Notes: a model not told the origin generated them from the letters alone. A stretch of DNA of 64,000 nucleotides from Fallopia convolvulus (GCA_964016875.1 OZ024735.1:3774469-3838468), one strand, 5' to 3'. Counted from the stretch's first letter, positions 45,939-57,098 are shown. Numbers and translations: made by a program.

Positions 45939-46609
45939 CTATATATAAAGAAAAAGAATAAGGATTAATGAACCAGAAATATGTAATTTTCAAAGAAGTT
46001 GAACAAATAAAAAAGAGTATTAGTCGATGACCATAATCGAAATGAAAACAATGAAGTATGTAGGAAATGGTATCGAAGGGCCCTTAATTCATGACATAAG
46101 AAATACAAAATATTTTATGAAGTAGGGATAATATGTAACTATACATAATGATATGACACGTCCGATGAACAAAACAATTTGTGCAATGATTGCGTCTTCA
46201 TTCACATATATTGGGTTAAGGGACAAATTAATTTGATATCCTACATACGTTAGGTGTGCAGCCGAAATTTTATTGTGTGCAAAAGTGGAAAAAGTCAACC
46301 GTTTTATACACACCAAAAACCAGCATCCATTTTATAAATAAAAAATTATTAATGTCCACACATAATGTCCAAAACTGTCGTGCCAAATTCGCCCTCAAAA
46401 TCGATCGGTTTAAATCAAAGAGGCAGTGAATAAGGGCAAATGAAATTGAAAGAAGAGAAAAATATAATCTCAAGTACGTAGCTAAATACAAACCAGCTAC
46501 CTAAACTGACCCAATACCCTAACCTGTCATAATGATGCTCAACCATTAAATAATATGCAAAGGATGTCTATAACTGACATAATCTTGCACACTATATACA
46601 TACCTCTCG

Positions 46610-46800
46610 GATCAGCAAAGCAAATCTTCCTTCACATATTCGAACATGAATACAGTCACTTTCAGTCAAGTGACCATTTGCAGTAGGTATTCCAGGAAGC
46701 CTTAAATACATATCAATAAAGTTCTGAACAGAGCTACATAACGTAGAAGAATCAAGAATCTTTAATATCTCATGATACGCAACCTATCAGTATTAAGAAA
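46610..46800 (-). pseudogene. Exon-like coding fragment of unknown gene
   Basis: On the minus strand an open stretch of about 60 codons runs from an AG border near 46790 to a consensus donor GAGAG/GTATGT at about 46605. It reads VAYHEILKILDSSTLCSS, then FIDMYLRLPGIPTANGHLTE and CIHVRICEGRFALLIRE. The regular splice borders and sequence complexity look like a captured exon; I do not recognise the family. The preceding minus-strand text (46810-46945) may hold a second exon (FDPVLSPESSLFVLKSN). Confidence 0.45.
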
Positions 46801-46941
46801 TATAGTCAGAAAACTTGTCACTTTTGTGTTCAATATGGAATTCATTGGAGATGATGTGATGAACGTACTTGCTTGTTACTTTTCAATACAAACAATGAGC
46901 TCTCTGGGGAAAGAACAGGGTCAAAGTCATTCTGGATCTTC

Positions 46942-47088
46942 AGAAATGATAAACAAGAGGAATTTCAATGGATAAATGCTTATGGTTTAATAATTTTAAT
47001 CCGATTTGACTTGTGATTTATGCAGTCCATCAATTTTTTTCATTGAGCATCGAAGTTGAATTTCCGAGCTTATTCAACAATGATTAAC
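46942..47088. repeat. Inverted repeat arm, partner 42411-42567
   Basis: Reverse complement of the partner except for a few substitutions and an extra T. It begins at GAAATGATAAACAAGAGG. Confidence 0.9.
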
Positions 47089-47278
47089 AAATATAAAATT
47101 TAGCTTGTATTATACGTTGGAATTTGTTCATATTGTTGGACATTATGTAGCAGACGGGATCAGAACTTGTGTATGATTATCACAAATTTGTTCCTAATAT
47201 TAAATAATATTAGGACGTATACTTAATTAGGCAAGAGGCAAGATAACATAGGTCTTCTCAATAATCCAAAAAATTCTA

Positions 47279-47864
47279 CTATTTCCTAAATCTGAAATCA
47301 CTCAACAAAGTAATTAAAAGTGAGGAAAGCCCTAACCTGGATGTGAAATTACAACCCAAATGAACCAGATCGACATGCCAAAAGAAAGAAAGGCAGAATA
47401 GGAAACAAAAATCAATTGAGAGGGAGGAGGTCAAACCGTTCAGCTTTAGAGACGATTTTTTGGACTTTGACGAGGCATAGAAGACAACCGACGGTGAAGA
47501 ATTCATTCTCCCCGAGTTCGTCGTTCCGTCCTGATTCTCCATCTCTGGTTAAATTGAGAACTCCAAGTTAAAAACGAACTTAAATTGAGAAGGACAAGTT
47601 CAAACCGATCAATTTTTTTAGACAAATATGAAATTGAAAAGGAGAAGTTCATGCCGATCAATTTTTTGAGACGGATGTGTAGACTTCAACGAAGCAGATA
47701 AGATAGGCTAGCGGTGAAGGATTTTGTCACCCGAACCCGTAGTTCCGGCCTGATTCTTTGTGTGTTTGATGCGGTAGATAAGATATGCCGGCGGTGGACG
47801 TTTCTTTCTCCCGAGTCGTTCCGTCTTGATTCTCTCTCAATTCCTGCCCAAGGCTATTTATATA
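47279..47864 (-). pseudogene. Promoter and triplicated leader with small ORF of unknown function
   Basis: A TATA box (TATATAAATA on the minus strand, 47864-47855) precedes three successive copies of a 70-80 bp unit that starts GAATCAGGACGGAAC (about 47837, 47757 and 47537) and ends with a TATCTTATCTRC/TGTCTTCTATGC and CGT-AAA block. The third copy begins an 87-codon ORF at 47542 (MENQDGTTNSGRMNSSPSVV), followed by a hydrophobic stretch (SIDFCFLFCLSFFWHVDLV). The copies are out of frame with one another. I do not recognise the gene; it looks like a captured promoter and first exon that was internally duplicated. Confidence 0.45.
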
Positions 47865-48397
47865 AGGACGCTCAAGGAACCAAACACAATTTGTCCTCTT
47901 CATTGTGTGCGGCCGTTTTTTTTTTAAATTAAACAATTTCATAATTTCATAATGTATACAAAGTCAGCAAATCAAAGTATAATGTGAAAGCAAAGACAAA
48001 TTCTCCTCTTGTCATTATAACATTATAAAGATAGTGTGTGGCTGTTTTTTGGCAAACATGTCAGCAAAGACAGCCACCGCAATCATTGAGTCATAAATGC
48101 AATCATTCAATGAGTTAACGTCCGCAATTTGAATACTTCGTAAACAAAATCAATTAGCACAAACCATATTTATTTTATTTAACATATCAACTTCCACCAA
48201 TCACAAATCAGATTTACACATTATCACGCTTGTTTAGCATTGATTTATCTGATTACTGTTCATGGAGGATCCTCCCTTTTATAGTATTATAGATTTAAGT
48301 CTACTTGGAGCCCATCTTTAACTTTTCTTATTGCATTTAACAATTTTCGGTGTTGTGCTCTCGAACTGCACCAAAATAATTGTGAAGAGTTCTAGAC

Positions 48398-48785
48398 GCA
48401 CTTAGGCTTTGTTCGATAAAATTTAGATTTTTTAGGAGGTGGAGGTTTTGTAGGAGGTTTTTGGGTAGGTAGATGTTTTCTTATTTGAAACCTTCCAAAA
48501 GCTAATTGAGTGTTTGACAATATAAGGTGGTTGAGTATGTTTTAGCTTTAAATTATCAAAAAAGAATTAATTTTATTAATTAAAAAAAGGTTTGTTAATT
48601 TTTACAAACCTTTTAAAACCTATCTATCAAAAGGTGTCCTTTTTGTGATTTCAAACCTCCTCCAAAACATTATAAAACATCCACCTTCTAGAAAACCTTG
48701 TCTTACCAAACACCTATTTACGTAAGTTTTAAATAGTAAAAACTTTCAAAACCTCCACAAACCTACGCCGAACGGAGCCTGAGTG
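48398..48785. mobile_element. MITE with 18-bp TIR
   Basis: 388 bp. Ends GCACTTAGGCTTTGTTCG and, inverted, GCACTCAGGCTCCGTTCG (15 of 18). Subterminal GGAGGTGGAGGTTTTG and its inverse CAAAACCTCCAC extend the match. No coding capacity. The target duplication is not clear, so the superfamily (hAT or CACTA-like) is open. Confidence 0.65.
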
Positions 48786-49268
48786 CTTCCTTTCAAGTAA
48801 TTGGTTCCAAAGGTACTGTATCATCTTTATCATCAACAATATTTTTTAGGATAGTGACCACAATTTCTTCTAAACTCTAGACCTTTGAACATGTATTATT
48901 TTCACCCGGGCATCCAATAGGCTATTGACATCCATTTTATTAATACTTGGAGGTCAAGTAAGTACAAACTTCTAGAATGAAATAAGGAAAATTAAATCCC
49001 AAATTAATTACATACAAGATAATATCTTAAAATATTTATCTTAGGTAATATCTAGAAATCTCTTTAAATTAATAAATATTAATTTATTGATTAATTAATA
49101 TTTTTATAAAATAACAAAATATGATGGTCTGAACCTTATTAGTTTATAGAGGTTTTACTATATTTAAAAATGATTTTGGGACAAGTTTAAAAATGATATG
49201 TAACAGAGAATCTAGATTCATAAATTGAGAATGGATTAGCAAATCAGGCCTTTGTAATTTTAGTTATA
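48786..49268. other. AT-rich spacer, nothing recognised
   Basis: No ORF with a domain, no repeat ends. Poly-A/T blocks only. Confidence 0.6.
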
Positions 49269-49626
49269 TTTTTTATTCATAACCATCCTAATTTACCATT
49301 GGTTGAACAAGGGTTCGTTCAGTGTTATGAAGTTGATATGAACTAAAATTGAAGTTGACGTTGATATGAACTATAGTTGAAGCTGGAACTTATTTATTAG
49401 CTGAATTTTATAGTGTAACTTGAAACATATTTTGGCAGATAATTTTTTTATTCATAACCATCCTAATTTACCATTGGTTGAACAAGGGTTCGTTCAGTGT
49501 TATGAAGTTGATATGAACTAAAATTGAAGTTGACGTTGATATGAACTATAGTTGAAGCTGGAACTTATTTATTAGCTGAATTTTATAGTGTAACTTGAAA
49601 CATATTTTGGCGGATAATTTTTTTAG
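49269..49626. repeat. 175-bp tandem duplication, almost identical copies
   Basis: TTCATAACCATCC starts at 49276 and again at 49451; the copies run through TTTTGGCAGATAATTTTTTTA and TTTTGGCGGATAATTTTTTTA. I see a single difference, so the duplication is recent. Confidence 0.93.
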
Positions 49627-49959
49627 ATATTCGGTGCACAAAGTTGATTAAAGTTGATTTTCTAAATAATATGAATAGAAATTACCTAAAATAATTTTAG
49701 AATAAATTAAATAAAATAATTTATTTAAAATCTAAGGATAATTTATGGCAATGTTTTTTATAAGCTTATATAAGATTGATGATATAGCGTATATTTTGAA
49801 CAAAATTTCAACTATGTTTAACTCTGTTAAGTTTTAATAATCTTTTTATCATTATGCGTACCGTACAATATTTTATTTATTTACATATACTTTAAAAAAA
49901 TTCAATAGTGTGAAATTGTTTATTGTTGCTCTTATATTCTCTTTCTACAAGTGTAAATC

Positions 49960-50581
49960 CACTATCCCACATTTGTAGTCTACTTTTATGTTCCAATTAC
50001 CTATATAAATATAAAATTAATGTTAAAAATATTTTAAAATTATATTTATATTTCAAACAAAAACATGTATATGTGTATAAATTTTATCTTGAAAACCATA
50101 TTATATAATTTAAAAAAATTAAAAAAGTAATATTTTGTACGAAAATCATTCTCTTAATTTTTAAAAATTTTATAATAAGATTTTTAAAATAAAAATTTGC
50201 ACACATATGTATATAATTGTTTACACTATAAATATAATTTTTTTTAAAAATTTAACATTAATTTAATATTTATATAGCTAAGTGGAATATGAAAATGGAA
50301 CATAAATTTGGAATACAACGACACAAATCCTTCATTCCACTTTCGGTATTTCATTTCTATGTTCCTCTTAAATTTGAAATATCAAACTAATATTAATTTT
50401 TTTTTTAAATTATATTTATATTCCAAACAACTACATACGTATGTGTGTAATTTTTTTTATCTTAAAAATCATATTTTAAAATTTTTACAAATTAAGAGAA
50501 TGATTTTCTTACAAAGTATTACCCTTTTAATTTAAAAAATATATAATATGATTTTTACACTAAAAATTTACACACACACAC

Positions 50582-50645
<64 letters not shown>

Positions 50646-50686
50646 AAAATATACACATAACTTTTTAAAAAATTTACCATTAATTT
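49960..50686. repeat. Two AT-rich hairpin MITE-like units
   Basis: About 49990-50290 folds on itself: TATAAATATAAAATTAATGTTAAA at the left is answered by TTTAACATTAATTTAATATTTATATA at the right. 50300-50686 is a second, diverged copy of the same design (CACACATACGTATG core; AATTTACCATTAATTTAATATTTAT right arm) whose right end was entered by the SINE and resumes at 51299. Confidence 0.6.
50570..50642. repeat. (AC)n(AT)n(GT)n microsatellite
   Basis: Compound repeat, self-complementary in its left half, with about 50 bases of GT. Confidence 0.97.
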
Positions 50687-50706
50687 AATATTTATTAAAC
50701 CAAGTG

Positions 50707-51278
50707 CCTTCGGGCATTTGATTCAACGGTTAAGCTTTTGGGGTATTACCCCGAGGTCACCGTTTCGAACCCCACGGGCAACAGTTTACCCATTCCTCAT
50801 TAGAATTGGTTAGAGCATCTCCAACGAATTTCCTAAAATTTTCTTTATAATAGAGAACTAAATGCTATATTCTTCAAAATAATTTTACTTCAACTCCAAT
50901 AATTTCCCTATTATAGAGAATCACATATTTATTATTTTTATAAATATTCACTAAAATATTATAAAATATAATTAACCAATTGAAAATAGGCAGGATAGCA
51001 TATGCAATTAATACATTCCCTAAATGTTTTTGGAGAATTCCCCAAATGTAGGGAATATACCTCCTTTTTTCATCCTTCTCTATTATGGGGATGTGATAGA
51101 GAAGTTGTTGGAGCAAAAACTTGTATCAAATTCTCCAAATTCACACTTTCCAATAATATGGGGAAGCTATTGGAGATACCCTTAGTAATCAATTGTCATC
51201 CCTAGTAGATGATGCTCTAGGCGAGCTCAAGTAGTAGTGTAGTACTTGTGGCAACCCTAATCCTTACCCTATCAAAAA
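50707..51278 (+). mobile_element. tRNA-derived SINE, split by a Tourist MITE
   Basis: The head contains an A-box-like TGATTCAACGG (50718-50730) and a B-box-like CGTTTCGAACCCC (50761-50773), spaced as in a tRNA promoter. The tail ends CTATCAAAAAAA. Flanks are a 20-bp target duplication with two mismatches (50687-50706 and 51279-51298). Without the MITE the SINE is about 200 bp. It would be transcribed by RNA polymerase III and mobilised by a LINE. Confidence 0.85.
50813..51181. mobile_element. Tourist-like MITE (PIF/Harbinger)
   Basis: 369 bp flanked by the 3-bp duplication TTA (50810-50812 and 51182-51184). Ends GAGCATCTCCAA and, inverted, GGGTATCTCCAA. TTA targets and G-rich short TIRs mark PIF/Harbinger MITEs. 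The SINE reads through when it is removed. Confidence 0.87.
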
Positions 51279-51486
51279 AATATTTATTTAACTAAGTGGA
51301 GTACAAAAGTAAACACAAAAGTGAAATAAAAAAATTTAGTTTGGAAATATAAGATTACCATTGCCTTTCCACTACCCTCAATCCCCAATCCGAGATATTA
51401 GAAAGACTCCTTCTATGCGCCCCGTTGACACATTCCAGGCGGATGGGATAATAAAGCACTTCTTTTATTTTATTTTAGTTTTTGCA

Positions 51487-52407
51487 CCCAAATATCTTTT
51501 TGAAATGTTTTGGACTTGTTTGTGTTGTTGTGTGCAAATTGGTTTTTATCGGAAATAAGTTTTCGAACGTTTTCTCTATGTTGGTACCGTTTTCGGCACG
51601 GCCATCGTAGTTGGCGGAGAGGAAGGGTTGCCTATGTATGGTCCGTGTGACAGAGAAATCGTGCCCCTTGAAAAGAAAATGTTATTTTGTGTTTTGGCAA
51701 GTGCTCCAATGGAGGCTTAGCCGAGGTTAGAAGGAAGAAGTGATGTGAGGAGTGGGAAAGCCTGCCTCTGCACTATGGATTGGAAGACGAGATGGAGAAA
51801 GAGTTATGTTGCTTTAATTGCGCGATTGTGTGTATGTGTGTTTGGCTTATGTGTGGCTAACCGTCTAATTTAGGTATTGGCCTTTAGAGTTATGGTTGCG
51901 ATTGTGGATTCTGGTTGTTGACTATAGAAAACTGTTTTTAAACATCTTATAATTTCCGCATATTATCTAGCTTGGTAGATTAGTAGTTGACCCTTCGGGG
52001 ATTATTTTTCCAGTTGTAGGTATGTTATAGGAAACCGTGCAGGAGCCTTGGTCGGATGGTGGAGTGGATCGTTAACGCACGTGTCATTAGTTTGGTTTTT
52101 TCGGGTCTACTTTGAGAGGATTTATTATTATTATTATTTATGTTGAATTATTTTAATTGTACTTTTTAAGTGTTGTTTGGAAATTTTGAGGAAAATTCGG
52201 GAAGCGTTACTTGGTAATTTTGTTTATGCATTCGAGCATTCAAACCTGTTTTATATTCAGTTTTATAAATCTGAGAGTTGAATGTTTTACTTGTTTTTTC
52301 GTCGTGCCCGTGTTGTAAGATCCTAAAGGGTTGTTGTCAACCCACCTAAGTAGTACCTGGTAAGGTCTACTACCAAGTAGCGCCCTATGGAAAGACGGGG
52401 TGTTACA
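51487..52407 (+). repeat. Truncated 5' LTR of the gag-only element
   Basis: Matches 55913-56834 closely, from CCCAAATATCTTTT to TGTTACA. Upstream, 51299-51486 is unrelated flanking DNA with no feature seen. Confidence 0.9.
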
Positions 52408-52409
52408 AA

Positions 52410-52423
52410 TTGGTATCAGAGCC
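52410..52423 (+). promoter_or_regulatory. Primer-binding site, initiator Met tRNA
   Basis: TTGGTATCAGAGCC, two bases after the LTR. Confidence 0.95.
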
Positions 52424-52655
52424 AAGTTGACAACAGGGCACATGGAACTGACCAACGAGTGTACCTGAGGTCCAACTTAAAACCAAAATCGGCCGGTGTT
52501 TTTAAAATGTTTTAACTGGGGTAGGCATGTTGCATATAGGGGGTAGATGACACGTCGCGACTCCGCCACCATCAGCTGAAGGACTTCACGTAGAGTAGTA
52601 AGAATTTTGTAAGCATTAGGATGCTTAAGTTTTGATTTGGGACTTTCTATTATAG

Positions 52656-54104
52656 ATGGCCCCACCAGCTAGAGCGCAAGTTGCTAAAGCCAATAGTAGA
52701 GGCCGGGGCAGGGGTAGAGGAGAGGCCCCTATGGTTGCTGAGCCAGAGGTGCAGCAGAATGCTCCTCACCAGGAAGAGGTTGCTAAGAGTCGGGATGTGG
52801 CTACTGCTGATCATCATGAGGCTAGTGTATTTGTCGTTGGAGGGGGTCCCTAGGCTAATGGGGCACAAGCGAGAGTAGAGGTGCCACCAGCAGGACTGAC
52901 ACCAGAGGTGAACGCTGCAATTCAAGTGTTGTTGCAGACTTTGATGGGCGCGGGAGTTGCACCTAATCTGAACACGGTTGCTGGGCAACAAGGGCTTGAG
53001 AGGAGGGCACCAGGCCCCGATTCTGTTTTGGATGCCCAGTTAGGAGCACTCCCGGAACTGCAAGGACCAGCGATAGCTGATCGCATGGTTGAGCCAAGGA
53101 GATTGTTATCGTGAGCCTCAGCTTGACAAGTGGCTCGCGCAGTTTAGGAAGACTGGGGTGCCGAACTGTACTGGAGCCCAAGATTCTGACGTGGAGTAAT
53201 GGTTGAGGAGAGTGAAGTCTACGTTGGACTCCATTCAGGCGCCGGAGGAAAGGAGGATGTCCCTAGTGCAAAGTCTACTACAGGAGGGCGCTTTTGACTG
53301 GTGGGAGTTGGGTAGGGACCACTAGACCGAGGTCACATTTGAGGAGTTTGGGAGGAGGATTCGAGATTACCATTGTCCTTCGGTGGTAAGGATGGCTCGA
53401 GAGGCTGCATTTTGGGATGCTGGACCCGAAAACATCAAAGTGGTTGAGACTATTCTGAAGTTTCAGCAAGAGTTGGTGGCGGTGCCGAATGCTGCCCCTA
53501 GTGAGGAATTAAAGATTGCGACCTTTTTGAAGAGGTTGCAACCGCATTTGTGAGCTTATGTGTCTAGACTTAGACTCACGACGTTGGGAGAGGTTCAACA
53601 GTCTGCTTTGGCCTGTGCTATGGCCACTCGAGGCCGGAACAGGTGGATGCTCAAGTAGGAGGGAGTAAGAAATGAAAAGTGGCACCTGCAACGAATTCTA
53701 GGGGTGACGATCAATTTGGACAGTACCCGTAGAGTAGACTAGAGTTCCATCCATCGGGGCGCCAAGAACAGTCACAACAGAGTCGAGCTGCCGGAAATCA
53801 GAGAGAGTGCTACAATTGTGGAAGCACCGAGCACTTGAGGACTCAGTGTCCTAGGCCAATGAAGGACTGCTATAGATGTGGGAAGCCCGAACATCTTTAG
53901 AGGTTCTGTAGGGTTGGCGCACCTTCACAAGGATCGACATCGGGAACGAGAAACCAAGGAGTCCGTCATTCGCCGCAAGCACCAAGTTAGAGTATGGGTG
54001 GGAACGCGGGGGCCAGCAACACGGGAATAGTTCCACTGAGAGTGTTTGGAATGAAAGGAATGGAAGAACAAGAGGTTATCGCTCCTCCTGACGATCTACC
54101 TTGA
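52656..54104 (+). pseudogene. Gag with two CCHC knuckles, degenerate
   Basis: Starts MAPPARAQVAKANSRGRGRG, a basic leader. The Retrotrans_gag core lies at about 53100-53480 (YREPQLDKWLAQFRKTGVP, FDWWELG, FEEFGRRIRDYHCP), spread over frames with in-frame stops near 52851, 53112, 53199, 53323 and 53551. Two zinc knuckles follow at 53810-53910: CYNCGSTEHLRTQC intact, then CYRCGKPEHL with a stop codon before its last Cys. There is no protease, RT or integrase downstream; 54105-54498 is non-coding and ends in the polypurine tract. Confidence 0.87.
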
Positions 54105-54498
54105 AGATTTCAGTCGACAATTGTTAGTTGTAGTTTAGTCCCTAGTACCTTAGTTTCTTTTACATGACGTGAAGACCTTTAGTTGTTTAATAGGGTTGTC
54201 GGGTTCTTTTGAACCGAGATTTCATTGCTTTGTTGTGACCGTTTGTTTTACTTGGTTGTTGCTTTGATAGTTGTTTTGCTTGGACGTGTTCATGAATACG
54301 AGATTGATTATTTCTGTCTAAGTTATGGCCTTAATTTTAAGCTTTGGGTTCAAAAGATGTTTTAGAATGGCGGTTCGGGGACAAACCGTCTTTTTAGAGG
54401 GAGGTAATTGTAGAACCTCATGATAGGTCTAGACGTAATCTTTTTAAGTATCACACTTTTACGTCAATTCCGTTCAATCCTAAGTTTCGGGATGAATT

Positions 54499-54516
54499 TT
54501 TTTAAGGGGGATAATA
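54499..54516 (+). promoter_or_regulatory. Polypurine tract of the gag-only element
   Basis: AAGGGGGATAATA, preceded by CGGGATGAATTTTTTT, just before TGTAATACC. The context is standard for this clade of gypsy elements. Confidence 0.88.
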
Positions 54517-56834
54517 TGTAATACCTGGGTCAGTTTTATGTATTTTAGGTTGGAAAACGAGTTTCTTGAATTACAAACAATCAAGTTTCTTAACCCGCAA
54601 ATAACCCCGCTATAAGGAATATCTATTATTTATAATCCGTATGAAAATACTTATCTAATTACAAGTTTACCCTAGGTTAATAATTAACTATGCACCAAAA
54701 TTTATATATTTTCGTAAGCCTTATGATTATATCTATATATATAGTTTCGGTTTACTATCCTTAACCAATTTTAACCAGATTCAAGAATAGTTATGATCAT
54801 ATCTTCTCTTTTAAGGTCGTTAAAACCAAATCCTATCTAACCGAACTAAATTCCTATCTTTATGCCAAACCTCCTACTTTTAAACCGATTCCTTCCCCGA
54901 TTCTTTTCCACGTCCTGATCTTCATTTGTGAGCAGCCTAAATCGAAAAGCCAAAGCCCGAGTTTTCGTTCTTCGTGGGAGGAGCCGGAGAGATCACGATT
55001 TTCTCGCGCCGTCGTCAATCTCCGACCTCAGGTAACGTTGCCTTGTCAGCCTCGACAAGTTGTCATTGGTTGTCATTTCCTTCCGTTCGCTTTTGGTTAC
55101 TCATTGTTCCTCTTCCATGGTTAATTTTCGTAGAGTTTTCGGTCTCGAGGAAGAGAAGTCAGTCGAGACACTGCATCACCAGCCTCGTCCATTTTTATTT
55201 TCTCCGGTAAATCGCGTTTTCCCTCTGGTTTAGTGGGCGGGGCAGCGTCGGGTTCCATCGAGTGTTGATATCGGTAGGAATCGGTTAGGCTAGGGGTATG
55301 GTCGCCGGTTATGTGTAGGCGTTGTCTGGTAATGTAGGGGGTTGAGTTAAGTCGTGGGTTCTGGTTTGAGGTTGTAGATGAACTTCCATGGTTGAATTCA
55401 TGGGATTCAATGTGAGCAAGTGGGGTGTTAATGATGGGTTACAGTTTGGCTGGGTTAGCACCTTAACTGGTTTTTAGTTAGAATTGTAAATAGTATAAGT
55501 TGAGAGGCATAAATAAAAACATGGGCGAATGACCCCATAATTTGTAACACAAGAGTCGAACTAGTTAATAGTATAAGTTAGAATAATATTAGTTAGTGTA
55601 AGTTAGAATAGTATAAGTTACAATAGTTAGGATTAGTATTCGTTTGTATATAGGGTGTGGTTATCTTAGTAGAGTTTGAAAAACTAGTGGTGTTTGTTTA
55701 AGGGGAGTATTGTATGGTTCGGATCGTATCTAATTTTACGTATTAATATTCTGTTAGGAAATCATTTTCGCTCGTGCTCTTATTTCCGTCTTCTTCAAAG
55801 GATCCCTAGTTTCAAGGTAAGTCGTTTTCGACTTGCTCGGTTCTTTTCTATCTTGTTAGATTTTGTGCCGTTATTGTAGGATTGACTTTGGGAACTAGTC
55901 CCAAATATCTTTTGAAATTATTTGGACTTGTTTGCGTTGTTGTGTGCAAATTGGTTTTTAAATGGGTTTTTATCGGAAATAAGTTTTCGAATGTTTTCTC
56001 TATGTTGCTACCGTTTCCGGCATGGCCATCATAGTTGGCGGAGAAAAAGGGTTGCCTATGTATGGTCCGTGTGACAGAGAAACCGTGCCCTTTCAAAAGA
56101 AAATGCTATCTGTGTGATTTGGCAAGTGGTCCAGTGGAGGCTTAGCCGGGGTTAGAAGGAAGAAATGATGTGAGGAGTGGGAGGGCCTGCCTCTGCACTA
56201 TGGATTGGAAGACGAGATGGAGAAAGAGTTATGTTGCTTTAATTGCGCGATTGTGTGTATGTGTGTTTGGCTTATGTGCGACTAACCGTCTAATTTAGGT
56301 ATTGGCCTTTAGAGTTATGGTTGCAATTGTGGATTCTGGTTGCTGACTATAGAAAACTGTTTTTAAACATCTTATAATTTTCGCATATTATCTAGCTTGG
56401 TAGATTAGTAGTTGACCCTTCGGGGATTATTTTTTCAGTTATAGGTACGTTACAAGAAACCGTGCAGGGGCCTTGGCCGGATGGTGGAGTGGATCGTTGT
56501 CGCACGTGTCATTAGTTTGGTTTTTTTCGGGTCTACTTCGAGAGGATTTATTATTATTATTATTAGTTCTGTTGAATTATTTTAATTGTAATTTTTAAGT
56601 GTTGTTTGGAATTTTTGAGGAAAATCGGGAAGCGTTACTTGGTAATTTTGTGTATGCATTCGGGCATTCAAACATGTTTTATATTCAATTTTATAAATCT
56701 GAAAGTTGGATGTTTTACTTGTTTCTCGTCGTGCCCGCGTTGTAAGATCCTAAAGTGTTATTGTCAACCCACCTAAGTGGTAACTTGTAAGCTCTACTAC
56801 CAACTAACGCCCTGTGGAGAGACGGCGTGTTACA
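54517..56834 (+). repeat. 3' LTR of the gag-only element
   Basis: 2318 bp. The middle (54900-55210) holds a short ORF in a GC-richer leader-like region without recognisable domain. AGTATAAGTT units repeat four times at 55492-55622. Confidence 0.88.
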
Positions 56835-56844
56835 TATGTAACAC
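56827..56844. repeat. 18-bp perfect palindrome at an LTR-LTR junction
   Basis: GTGTTACATATGTAACAC spans the end of one LTR (to 56834), a TA spacer and the start of an inverted LTR fragment (from 56837). Confidence 0.93.
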
Positions 56845-56950
56845 CCCGACTTTCGCAGGGGCGCCACTTGGCAGTAGACCTCTTTCGGGGACTACTCAGA
56901 TTAGTCGGACAACAAGTTCATTAGGATCTTGCAACTTGATCGCTCTCGGA
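56837..56950 (-). mobile_element. Inverted chromovirus LTR end fragment
   Basis: TGTAACACCCCGAC, GGGGCGCCACTTGGCAGTAGACC and AGGATCTTGCAAC resemble the inverse of the last 115 bp of the LTR at 56720-56834, but with many differences, so it comes from a related family rather than the same copy. It is cut at about 56950 by the Athila-type LTR. Confidence 0.7.
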
Positions 56951-57098
56951 TGCGAGGGTCAAGAGATATAATTTATAACCCGACCCCGTTGTAGCACGTG
57001 GTGGGTGTCGAACACTCGGGAAGTCTACTCGATCGATGTGCCTAGATACTAGGGAGCTAGAAAGGAGAACTTAAAACAAGGAAAACAAAGAGAACAGT

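Larger units (their letters stand above)
36963..48293 (-). mobile_element. Non-autonomous Helitron, 11.3 kb, with captured gene pieces
   Basis: Read on the minus strand it begins TCTATAATACTATAAAAG after a flanking A (48294 complement) and ends with a GC-rich hairpin, then six or seven bases, CTAG, and a flanking T. The 5'-TC, CTRR-3', hairpin 5-12 nt before the end and insertion between A and T are the Helitron hallmarks. No RepHel (rolling-circle and helicase) motif is seen, so it is non-autonomous. Cargo: a broken isomerase gene on the plus strand, two promoter-like regions and several exon-like pieces on the minus strand, and internal direct and inverted duplications. It could instead be two Helitrons whose outer ends survive. 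Confidence 0.72.
51487..56834 (+). mobile_element. Chromovirus-like LTR element retaining only gag
   Basis: The 3' LTR is complete (54517-56834, 2318 bp, TGTAATACC to GTGTTACA). The 5' LTR is present only as its last 921 bp (51487-52407), cut on the left. A tRNA-iMet primer site and a polypurine tract flank a 2.1-kb internal region that holds gag and nothing else. This fits the plant gag-only (TR-GAG) type of non-autonomous element, now with stops in gag. Confidence 0.87.
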
